7,427 bases of DNA from TMED108 sp964386795. Lineage in GTDB: Bacteria > Fidelibacterota > Marinisomatia > Marinisomatales > TCS55. The stretch lies in NCBI GenBank assembly GCA_964386795.1, contig CAYLUE010000063.1, forward strand, positions 1 to 7,427, given 5' to 3'. The position numbers and the translations under genes are program-made. The notes beneath the pieces are model-generated. The model had not been told where the DNA came from. It did not search any database and saw only the letters and a list, made by a program, of their open reading frames with translations. Positions 1-6,166 of the stretch are shown here, piece by piece (position 1 is the first letter of the stretch; each line of letters opens with the position of its first letter).

Positions 1-2
1 AA

Positions 3-2930
3 GTTCATAGCTTAAATTTGCAACTAAAGCGATTTAATAGACATGAAAAACTCACCACAGATCTTTTTGAAAATGAGCTCGCACTATCCTTTGTTAAAAT
101 TCACGAATATGAATCTGAATTAATTCCCCTTAGGAAAAATGTATTGGAATCACAGACTTTAAAAAATGAAAAAAGTTCAGATACTTCATTATTAGAAAAG
201 GAACTTGAAGAGATAAAAAAAACATATATGTCTCAACAAGAAGAATTGAAACTAAAACAAACATATCTTCAGAAATTAGAGAAAGACCGTGAGCTTGCTC
301 AGAATAATGTTTTAATCTGGAATGAGCAATTTAATTCAGCCGAAATCAATATTAATAGGCTAGCGAATGAGCTTGAGTCTAGCAAAACAAAAAAAATTAA
401 ACTTTCAGAGCACATCGCAGAATTTGAAAAAAACGCAAAGCAACTTTCACCTGATATTGAAGATCAGCGCAATTTATTCAATACAAAAAATGATGAGTTC
501 AAGAAAGTCCAAGATAAATATTTATCTGCTCAGGATAACGTAAAATCAATGCAAGCTTCAAGGTGGGACGCGCAGGAAAAAATAGTTAGTGATCGCTCTA
601 TTTTAGATAGATCAACATCATCTATTGAAGAAAAAACAGCTGTTATTAAACATTTGAATGTTAAAATAAAGAATCTTGAGAATGATCAAGAAAAATTTTC
701 ATCTGAGCAAAAAAACATTGATAGTGAAATTAGCCTACTGAATAAAAAAGTTGATAAGATAAAATCAGAAATTGACACCAATCAAAAAAAGCATGCAAAA
801 AATGAAACAGAATTTTCTTCTCTTCAGATGGATTTACATTCAAAAAAGTCAGAATTAAACACTCTGAAATCTCAGCTAAGTTTTTTTAATGAATTGTTAG
901 AGCAAAAGCAAGGATATCCGGAGGGTGCAAAAAAAATCCTTTCTAATCAAAATGAATATGAAGGACTAATTGGGCCGGTTGGGGAGTTATTTCAAATTGA
1001 GTCAAAATATGAAATGGCGTTCCAAAGCGCACTGGGTAGTTGGGTAAAATGCCTTGTTGTAAAAGATAAAAGCTCAGCAATGAAAATCCTTTCATCAGCC
1101 AAGGCAAAGAAACTTGGTAATTTTTCAATACTGCCTTTAAAAGAATTAAAGAAATTCAAAACAAAAAAATCCCCTATCCCTAAGAATGAAGGAATATTAG
1201 GTCGGGCATTAGATTTATGTAAATTTTCAAAATTGAATGCTAATGTTGCTGAAGCGCTACTTGGTAATTTGTTGATAGTAAAAGATATTAATAAAACCCA
1301 AACAACGGCAATAGGCGATCAATGGGATTTAGTTGATTTAAATGGTACTTATGTTGGAAAAAATATGCTGTTGAAATATCAAAATAAATTAAAAGAAACT
1401 AATATAATTGGCAGGCAGAAGAAAGTTCAAGCTATTGAAAAACAAATAATATCATTTGAACATGAGATTGATAAAAATGAAGCTCAATATTTATCACTAG
1501 AAGGCTTAATATGTGATTTTGTTAGTATTCTCAGCCATCTAGATAAAAAATATATTCTAGAGAATAATCACCTAAATGAAATGCAGTCAATTCAAATAAA
1601 AAATCATTATAAACAATCACAGAATCTTAATACAATAAAAGAGCTACATAAAGAGGCAGAATCAGCTCAAAAAGATCTTGATGTATTAAATGAAAAAGTA
1701 AACGATATAAATCCATCAATTATTGATACTGAAAAATTGATTAAGAAATTACAAAAAGAAATAGAAGTTGCTTCAAAGTCCTTTTCTGAAGTTCAGCAAA
1801 CTAGAGACAATTTTCAACAAAAAGTTCAAGAGATAAGAATTGATTTATTGAATATGGAAAATCGTTTTAATAGTATTTCTATTCAGAAAGAAGCAGCTAA
1901 GCAAACCTCCCTTGAATTAGAGCATAGAGATAAAGAGATCAATAAAGAAACCAATGAACTAAGCGAGTTGAAAAAAACTTTAGATATTAAAATTGTAAAC
2001 GAAGAAAATGAATTAAAGAATATTAGTGGCGATATTGCAAAAGAGAAGTCTGTGTTAGACCTAAAGCAGCAAACTGTTACCGGTACATTTGAAGCGATGG
2101 AAGCAGTTCAAGAAAAAATCAATTCTGAACAACTATTGAAAGAAACTCTCTTTGAGCAACAAAAAATAAATGAATTACGGATAGTTGAACTCGATCAAAA
2201 AATAAATAATATTAAAGAGCGAATGATGGAAAAATATAATTCCAAGATCCCTAAGGATATGAAGGTCGATAGCGATATTGATGATTTAGAATTAGAAATA
2301 GAAAAAATTCAAAAAAGCTTAGAAAATATCGGACCTTTGAATATGGCTGCACAGCAGGATTACGAGGATGAGCAGAAGCGATTAGAGAACTTAATTGAAC
2401 AGCGCATTGATATCTTAAAATCTGAAGACAATCTAAAGGAAACAATCACAAAGATAGATATTGTAGCTAGAGAGAAATTTGAATCTACATTTGATCAAAT
2501 TAATACAAATTTTTCTAAATTATTTGGTATGTTTTTTGAAGGCGGCAGTGCTTCTTTGTCATTAGATGGAAGCGATGATTCCTTAGAAGCACAAATAGTA
2601 ATTCAGGCTCAGCCTCCTGGAAAAAAGAATCAAAATCTTAGAATGCTTTCTGCTGGAGAAAAATCATTAACTGCTATCGCATTACTTTTTGCTATATATC
2701 AATATAAGCCTAGTCCATATTGCGTTTTAGATGAAGTCGATGCCCCACTTGATGATGTCAATATTCAAAAATTTAAACGTGTTTTAAATAAATTTGCACA
2801 AGACACACAATTTATTGTTGTGACTCATAATAAACTTACGATGGAAGTGGCTGACTATTTGTACGGTGTAACTATGGAAAAAAAGGGCGTATCAAAGTTA
2901 GTATCGGTGAAATTCAAGGGAGAAGCCTAG
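3..2930 (+). CDS. smc: Chromosome segregation protein SMC, 5'-truncated by the window edge
   Basis: Structural-maintenance-of-chromosomes ATPase, the core of the bacterial condensin (Smc-ScpAB), which compacts and segregates the chromosome. The frame is open to the left edge (codons before position 18 read V-H-S-L-N), so the TTG at 18 is not the start. About 200 residues, with the N-terminal head and Walker A, lie upstream; the family is usually about 1150-1200 aa. Numbering from codon 18, residues 1-295 are a Lys/Glu-rich coiled coil, 299-455 the hinge (opening GYPEGAKK), 460-770 the returning coiled coil, and 772-970 the C-terminal head (GPLNMAAQQDYE). The head carries the ABC signature LSAGEK (877-882), Walker B CVLDEVDAP (D905, E906), a D-loop (PLDD) and the switch His937 in THNK. 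The signature has Ala where SMC usually has Gly, and the glycine-rich end of the hinge is weak. The gene ends in TAG, 7 bp from the converging lipoprotein stop. Identification is secure. Confidence 0.97.
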   Translation, partial: VHSLNLQLKRFNRHEKLTTDLFENELALSFVKIHEYESELIPLRKNVLESQTLKNEKSSDTSLLEKELEEIKKTYMSQQEELKLKQTYLQKLEKDRELAQNNVLIWNEQFNSAEININRLANELESSKTKKIKLSEHIAEFEKNAKQLSPDIEDQRNLFNTKNDEFKKVQDKYLSAQDNVKSMQASRWDAQEKIVSDRSILDRSTSSIEEKTAVIKHLNVKIKNLENDQEKFSSEQKNIDSEISLLNKKVDKIKSEIDTNQKKHAKNETEFSSLQMDLHSKKSELNTLKSQLSFFNELLEQKQGYPEGAKKILSNQNEYEGLIGPVGELFQIESKYEMAFQSALGSWVKCLVVKDKSSAMKILSSAKAKKLGNFSILPLKELKKFKTKKSPIPKNEGILGRALDLCKFSKLNANVAEALLGNLLIVKDINKTQTTAIGDQWDLVDLNGTYVGKNMLLKYQNKLKETNIIGRQKKVQAIEKQIISFEHEIDKNEAQYLSLEGLICDFVSILSHLDKKYILENNHLNEMQSIQIKNHYKQSQNLNTIKELHKEAESAQKDLDVLNEKVNDINPSIIDTEKLIKKLQKEIEVASKSFSEVQQTRDNFQQKVQEIRIDLLNMENRFNSISIQKEAAKQTSLELEHRDKEINKETNELSELKKTLDIKIVNEENELKNISGDIAKEKSVLDLKQQTVTGTFEAMEAVQEKINSEQLLKETLFEQQKINELRIVELDQKINNIKERMMEKYNSKIPKDMKVDSDIDDLELEIEKIQKSLENIGPLNMAAQQDYEDEQKRLENLIEQRIDILKSEDNLKETITKIDIVAREKFESTFDQINTNFSKLFGMFFEGGSASLSLDGSDDSLEAQIVIQAQPPGKKNQNLRMLSAGEKSLTAIALLFAIYQYKPSPYCVLDEVDAPLDDVNIQKFKRVLNKFAQDTQFIVVTHNKLTMEVADYLYGVTMEKKGVSKLVSVKFKGEA

Positions 2931-2937
2931 GGTTTTA

Positions 2938-3429
2938 CTAAAGTTTCTTCCTATATCTTTCCGTAAAACACTGCTCCGGATACCAAGCATTAGATGTGCT
3001 CGCATTTTCACAAGATCTTTTACTATCATGAACAGTAACATTATAATCTTCATCTAAACAATAAGCATCTTCTTGTAGATTTATTCTAAAGGTTTGCTCA
3101 TTAGCAGTCATTTCATAAGGAATACATTCATTTTTGATGCATAATGTTTCACCAACATGAGTCCATGAAAAATTCTCTACACCTGCATCTGGACCTGTTC
3201 TTGTTTCAGTTCCAGTACCATCTTTTTTCAATTCAAGTGTAAGTGTAAACCCTTTTGATTTAAGACCACGGTATTCTTCATCATCAATTTCACCGCTACA
3301 TTTACCTGAAACTATATACTTGCCCATTTCAATTAATTGCCAAGTTCCAGCAAATGGACTTGTTTCTTCTTCTTTCTTATCTTGACAACCAATCATCAAA
3401 ATAAAAACAATAAAAACTACTTTTTTCAT
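2938..3429 (-). CDS. Small six-cysteine lipoprotein, lipocalin-like
   Basis: A predicted 163-aa lipoprotein of unknown function. It opens with a short type II signal peptide (MKKVVFIVFILMIGC): a lysine pair, a hydrophobic stretch and a lipobox ending in Cys15, the lipidated residue. The next residues, QDKKEEE, form a charged, acidic tether. The mature domain starts FAGTWQLIEMG (26-36) and continues with alternating beta-type segments (LTLELKKDGTGTE, then FSWTHVGETLCI). This is the usual look of small lipocalin-like lipoproteins of Bacteroidota and relatives. It has six cysteines besides the lipidated one (44, 97, 102, 124, 140, 154), enough for three disulfides in an oxidising compartment. 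The ATG at 3429 fits the signal peptide and has AAAGG 9 nt upstream. The gene converges on smc and diverges from lepA, so it is probably transcribed alone. The lipoprotein call is strong; the fold is inferred from pattern only, and the ligand or role is unknown. Confidence 0.85.
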   Translation of the reverse strand: MKKVVFIVFILMIGCQDKKEEETSPFAGTWQLIEMGKYIVSGKCSGEIDDEEYRGLKSKGFTLTLELKKDGTGTETRTGPDAGVENFSWTHVGETLCIKNECIPYEMTANEQTFRINLQEDAYCLDEDYNVTVHDSKRSCENASTSNAWYPEQCFTERYRKKL

Positions 3430-3438
3430 ACTTCATGA

Positions 3439-3443
3439 CCTTT
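3439..3443 (-). promoter_or_regulatory. Ribosome binding site of the lipoprotein gene
   Basis: On the minus strand the sequence reads AAAGG, 9 nt before the ATG at 3429. It supports that start over any internal one, in agreement with the complete signal peptide that follows. Confidence 0.6.
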
Positions 3444-3452
3444 AATAAGTGT

Positions 3453-3481
3453 ATCATAACTTACGGCAAATGTTATGAAAA
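3453..3481 (-). promoter_or_regulatory. Candidate sigma-70-type promoter of the lipoprotein gene
   Basis: On the minus strand there is a -35-like TTTTCA (3481-3476, 4 of 6 consensus bases), a 17-bp spacer, and a -10-like TATGAT (3458-3453, 5 of 6). Transcription would start near 3446, giving a leader of about 17 nt that just contains the ribosome binding site. Such matches arise easily in AT-rich DNA, and promoter consensus differs in Bacteroidota, so this is a candidate only. Confidence 0.35.
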
Positions 3482-3513
3482 TACTCTATTTTTGAATCGT
3501 TGTTTGACATAAT

Positions 3514-3519
3514 AAGGAG
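3514..3519 (+). promoter_or_regulatory. Strong Shine-Dalgarno of lepA
   Basis: AAGGAG is followed by a T-rich spacer. It lies 12 nt before the ATG at 3532 and 9 nt before a TTG at 3529 in the same frame. The spacing slightly favours TTG and the codon favours ATG. The two choices differ by one residue, so the protein is essentially unaffected. Confidence 0.75.
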
Positions 3520-3531
3520 TTAAATTTTTTG

Positions 3532-5334
3532 ATGAATACTTCTCAAATACGCAATTTTTGTATTATCGCGCACATTGATCATGGCAAGTCTACTTTAGCG
3601 GATAGACTGCTCGAAGAAACAAAAACGCTTTCAAAGAAAGATATGAAATCTCAAGTTTTAGATAGTATGGATTTAGAGCGTGAGAGAGGAATCACTATTA
3701 AAAGCCATCCCATTCAAATGAAGTATACTCATTCAAATAAGACAGAATATATTTTTAACTTAATTGATACACCCGGCCATGTTGATTTTACTTATGAGGT
3801 TTCAAGATCTTTAGCCGCTTGCGAAGGTACACTACTTCTTGTGGATGCTGTACAAGGCGTAGAAGCGCAGACTGTTAGCAATGCCTATCTTGCGCTTGAA
3901 AATGATCTTGTAATTATTCCAGTTATTAATAAGGTAGATTTACCAAGCGCAAGAATTGATGTGGTTGAAGAGCAGCTAATGGAGCTTTTAGGTTGTCAAA
4001 AAAGCGATATTGTTTCAGTGAGCGCAAAAACAGGTGAAGGTATTGAAGGTATTTTTGATGCTATTATTCAAAAAATCCCCTCACCAAAAGATCAATCTGA
4101 TAAACCTTTAAGAGCTATGATTTTTGACTCTGTACACGATAACTATAAAGGAGCTATCCCTTATATTCGTGTATTTGATGGTGCGATAAAACCTGGCGAA
4201 AAGGCTAAATTTTTTGCTCATAATAGAGAATACGATATAACTGAGGTTGGCCACTTTGTTTTAAAGCAGATGCCGGCAAAAGAATTAAAAGCAGGTGATG
4301 TAGGCTATTTTTTAGGAAGCATTAGAGATGTATCACATATTTTACCAGGTGATACTGTCACATCAAAAAACAACCCGAGCACAGAACCACTGCCTGGATT
4401 TAAAGATATTAAACCCATGGTTTTTTCAGGACTGTATCCTTCGGATAGCGATGATTACGACCAGCTAAGAATGGCTCTTGAAAAATTAAAACTAAACGAC
4501 GCCTCTTTGCTTTATGAGCCAGAAACAAGTGAAGCATTAGGCTTCGGTTTTAGGTGTGGTTTTTTAGGGTTGCTTCATATGGAAATTATCCAAGAGAGGT
4601 TAGAGCGCGAATTCGATATTGCTTTAGTAACAACTACACCTAACGTTCGTTATAAAATTGAAAATAAAAATGGCGAAATGATTGAGGTAGATACACCTTC
4701 AAAAATGCCCCCTACAGGAGAAATTCAATCTATCTTAGAGCCTTTTGTATCCGCAGAGATTATTACGCCAAAAGATTATATTGGTGGTATAATGACCTTA
4801 TGTCAAAAGAAAAGAGGGATTTATAAGAACACAAGCTATCTTACTTCAGATAAAGCCCAATTGCATTATGAGCTCCCTTTGGGAGAAATTATTTTCGATT
4901 TTTATGATAAATTAAAGTCCACCACTAAAGGCTACGCCTCTCTTGATTATCATTTAAATGAATTTGTTTCTGGAGATTTAAAAAAACTTGATATTCTAAT
5001 CAATAATGAACCTGTTGATGCATTATCAATTATTACTCACACCGAAAATGCCTATCATCGAGGCGTTGCTCTCTGCAGTAAGCTAAAGGAGTTAATACCC
5101 CGGCAAATGTTTGATGTACCTATTCAAGCTGCCTTAGGCAATAAAGTAATATCACGGTCGACCGTAAAAGCTATTAAGAAAAATGTAACTGCAAAATGTT
5201 ATGGTGGGGACATAACCCGTAAAAGAAAATTATGGGAAAAACAAAAGGAAGGCAAAAAGAGGATGAAGTCGATAGGGAAAGTTGAAATACCACAGGAAGC
5301 TTTGCTCGCAATTCTTCAAATTGATTCTGACTAA
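3532..5334 (+). CDS. lepA: Elongation factor 4 (LepA), ribosome-associated translational GTPase
   Basis: LepA/EF4 is a GTPase related to EF-G that binds the ribosome and has been linked to back-translocation, stress tolerance and ribosome assembly. The 600-aa length is normal. The G domain is complete (numbered from the ATG): AHIDHGKST (13-21), switch I RGIT (52-55), DTPGH (79-83, with catalytic-type His83), NKVD (133-136) and SAK (164-166). Domains II and III follow, with GFGFRCGFLGLLHME at 337-351. The LepA-specific C-terminal domain replaces EF-G domain IV, with GNKVISRST from 536 and then TAKCYGGD and GKKRMK, ending in the usual PQEALLAIL. The run after switch I is RGITIKSHPIQM, which resembles Bacteroidota LepA. 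The start could also be the TTG at 3529. The gene is divergent from the lipoprotein gene and 3 nt upstream of the CPBP protease gene. No convincing promoter was found in the 102-bp gap before it. Confidence 0.98.
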   Translation: MNTSQIRNFCIIAHIDHGKSTLADRLLEETKTLSKKDMKSQVLDSMDLERERGITIKSHPIQMKYTHSNKTEYIFNLIDTPGHVDFTYEVSRSLAACEGTLLLVDAVQGVEAQTVSNAYLALENDLVIIPVINKVDLPSARIDVVEEQLMELLGCQKSDIVSVSAKTGEGIEGIFDAIIQKIPSPKDQSDKPLRAMIFDSVHDNYKGAIPYIRVFDGAIKPGEKAKFFAHNREYDITEVGHFVLKQMPAKELKAGDVGYFLGSIRDVSHILPGDTVTSKNNPSTEPLPGFKDIKPMVFSGLYPSDSDDYDQLRMALEKLKLNDASLLYEPETSEALGFGFRCGFLGLLHMEIIQERLEREFDIALVTTTPNVRYKIENKNGEMIEVDTPSKMPPTGEIQSILEPFVSAEIITPKDYIGGIMTLCQKKRGIYKNTSYLTSDKAQLHYELPLGEIIFDFYDKLKSTTKGYASLDYHLNEFVSGDLKKLDILINNEPVDALSIITHTENAYHRGVALCSKLKELIPRQMFDVPIQAALGNKVISRSTVKAIKKNVTAKCYGGDITRKRKLWEKQKEGKKRMKSIGKVEIPQEALLAILQIDSD

Positions 5335-5337
5335 ATC

Positions 5338-6057
5338 ATGAAATCTCGTTCTTATTGGACCGTAACCAATACCCCGCTATACAGTTTCATTTTCACGCTA
5401 CCACTGCTATTAATCTATGAGATAGGAATTTTTGCTATTTCAGCTAGCGACTTGCCTTTATTAAGGAATGGCGCTGATGTTTTAATGAGACAAATACTTG
5501 AAATGTTTGGTATTCTTGGTACGTATGGTTTTGGCGGCACTTTTTTGATTGGTTTTATTATTGCTTTTTTGCGACAAAAAAAAGAATTAGAAGCTACCCA
5601 CATCAATGGGGAATATTTATTAACTATGCTGTTTGAAAGTATTGGATGGGCATTTGTTTTAATGATATTAATGCTAAGAGCTCCAGAATATTTAATGTCA
5701 AGCAAGGATGAGAGGCTACTCCAGCAAGTTGTTTTGGCAGTAGGAGCAGGTATTTACGAAGAATTTGCCTTTAGAGTGATACTGATAACTGGATTTGCGT
5801 ATATACTAGGATTAGTATTTCAGTGGAGTGCTTTTGGGAAAAATATAGGATCAGTACTTTTAGCAGCTTCTCTTTTCTCGATTTTCCATTTTGTCGGTCC
5901 CTATGGAGAGGATCCATCCACTTATCTTTTCTTGATTCGATTTATGGCTGGAATCTTTTTAGGCGTTGTATATATTTTTCGAGGCTTTGGAATAGCAGCA
6001 TATACTCACACGATTTATGACCTTTTCGTATTAATAAAATTTACCACTTCAAGCTAA
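5338..6057 (+). CDS. CPBP (CAAX/Abi) family intramembrane glutamic protease
   Basis: A 239-aa integral membrane protein of the CPBP family, related to Rce1-type glutamic proteases, bacteriocin-immunity proteins and other membrane endopeptidases. The substrate cannot be told from sequence. All three family motifs are intact: EEFAFR (Glu141, Glu142, Arg146), FSIFH (Phe180, His184) and HTIYD (His224, Asp228), so it should be catalytically competent. Hydrophobic segments lie near 15-35, 58-78, 97-113, 131-160, 170-186 and 197-228. The N-terminus (SRSYWTVTNTPLYSF) is a typical cytoplasmic lead-in to the first helix. The ATG at 5338 follows the lepA stop after only 3 nt, and there is no Shine-Dalgarno in the preceding 20 nt, which suggests coupling to lepA translation. 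An A8 run at about 5576-5583 does not break the frame. Family assignment is firm; physiological role is unknown. Confidence 0.9.
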   Translation: MKSRSYWTVTNTPLYSFIFTLPLLLIYEIGIFAISASDLPLLRNGADVLMRQILEMFGILGTYGFGGTFLIGFIIAFLRQKKELEATHINGEYLLTMLFESIGWAFVLMILMLRAPEYLMSSKDERLLQQVVLAVGAGIYEEFAFRVILITGFAYILGLVFQWSAFGKNIGSVLLAASLFSIFHFVGPYGEDPSTYLFLIRFMAGIFLGVVYIFRGFGIAAYTHTIYDLFVLIKFTTSS

Positions 6058-6058
6058 G

Positions 6059-6088
6059 AATTGATTTAAAACTAAATTAAATTCAATT
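6059..6088 (+). repeat. Imperfect AT-rich inverted repeat after the CPBP gene
   Basis: AATTGATTTAA (6059-6069) can pair with TTAAATTCAATT (6077-6088) across a 7-nt loop: 11 base pairs with one bulged T. It begins 2 nt after the CPBP stop. Only one pair is G-C and no T tract follows directly, so it is not a convincing intrinsic terminator. It could be a weak 3'-end hairpin or a protein-binding dyad. Confidence 0.35.
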
Positions 6089-6093
6089 ATCAT
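6065..6093 (+). promoter_or_regulatory. Weak candidate promoter before the zinc-ribbon/lgt pair
   Basis: TTTAAA (6065-6070, 4 of 6 for -35), a 17-bp spacer and TATCAT (6088-6093, 5 of 6 for -10). It overlaps the inverted repeat at 6059-6088. The 109-bp gap, long for this compact region, makes a promoter somewhere here plausible, but in such AT-rich DNA the match is weak evidence. Confidence 0.2.
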
Positions 6094-6109
6094 CATTTAT
6101 GATTTTATT

Positions 6110-6113
6110 AGGA
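6110..6113 (+). promoter_or_regulatory. Possible Shine-Dalgarno of a 12-codon leader ORF
   Basis: AGGA lies 7 nt before the ATG at 6121. It is the only Shine-Dalgarno-like sequence in the gap, and it is too far (53 nt) from the ATG at 6167 to serve that gene directly. It also precedes an ATG at 6116 that meets TGA after one further codon. Confidence 0.3.
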
Positions 6114-6120
6114 TAATGAA

Positions 6121-6159
6121 ATGAAAATAATAATTTCTAGATTATTTATTAATAAATAA
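6121..6159 (+). CDS. Possible 12-aa leader peptide upstream of the zinc-ribbon gene
   Basis: ATG to TAA encodes MKIIISRLFINK. It has a plausible ribosome binding site (AGGA at 6110), and its stop lies 7 nt before the ATG of the next gene, which has none of its own. It could therefore deliver ribosomes to 6167 by reinitiation. The peptide has no run of a single amino acid that would suggest classical attenuation. Short ORFs like this occur by chance in AT-rich DNA, so this is a hypothesis. Confidence 0.25.
   Translation: MKIIISRLFINK
6142..6159 (+). repeat. 18-bp perfect palindrome before the zinc-ribbon gene
   Basis: TTATTTATTAATAAATAA is a perfect dyad centred between 6150 and 6151. Allowing one bulge, it extends outward to AGAT...ATCT. 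It overlaps the end of the possible leader ORF and ends 7 nt before the ATG at 6167. All pairs are A-T, so an RNA hairpin would be weak. An operator is possible, and so is chance in an extremely AT-rich gap. Confidence 0.4.
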
Positions 6160-6166
6160 ATCTTTA

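Noticed and set aside
18..20. TTG at 18 as the start of smc
   Set aside because: The frame is open to the left edge with SMC-like residues, and an SMC without its Walker A head would not function; this is a window cut.
943..1128. Minus-strand open frame inside smc
   Set aside because: It lies opposite the SMC hinge, whose reading frame is well conserved; there is no recognisable domain and no good ribosome binding site.
2251..2445. Minus-strand open frame inside smc
   Set aside because: It lies opposite the conserved SMC C-terminal head and resembles no protein family.
3504..3509. Perfect TTGACA upstream of lepA
   Set aside because: A -10 element at normal spacing would fall at about 3527-3532, on the start codon, and the sequence there is T-rich and unlike TATAAT, so it cannot drive lepA in the usual way.
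3508..3513. CATAAT as a -10 element for lepA
   Set aside because: Transcription would begin near 3520, after the Shine-Dalgarno, and no -35 match lies at 16-18 bp.
5576..5583. A8 run in the CPBP gene as a slippage site
   Set aside because: The frame on both sides is continuous and encodes one coherent family; A runs are common in this AT-rich DNA.
5415..5705. Minus-strand 96-codon open frame
   Set aside because: It is antisense to the CPBP protease gene, whose motifs are intact; the translation looks like a complement of membrane-helix codons.
5823..6020. Plus-strand 65-codon open frame
   Set aside because: It is an out-of-frame shadow of the CPBP gene across its motif 2 and 3 region.
6092..6103. 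ATCAT-TT-ATGAT small dyad in the gap before the zinc-ribbon gene
   Set aside because: Five-base arms in AT-rich sequence are expected by chance, and nothing else supports a binding site.
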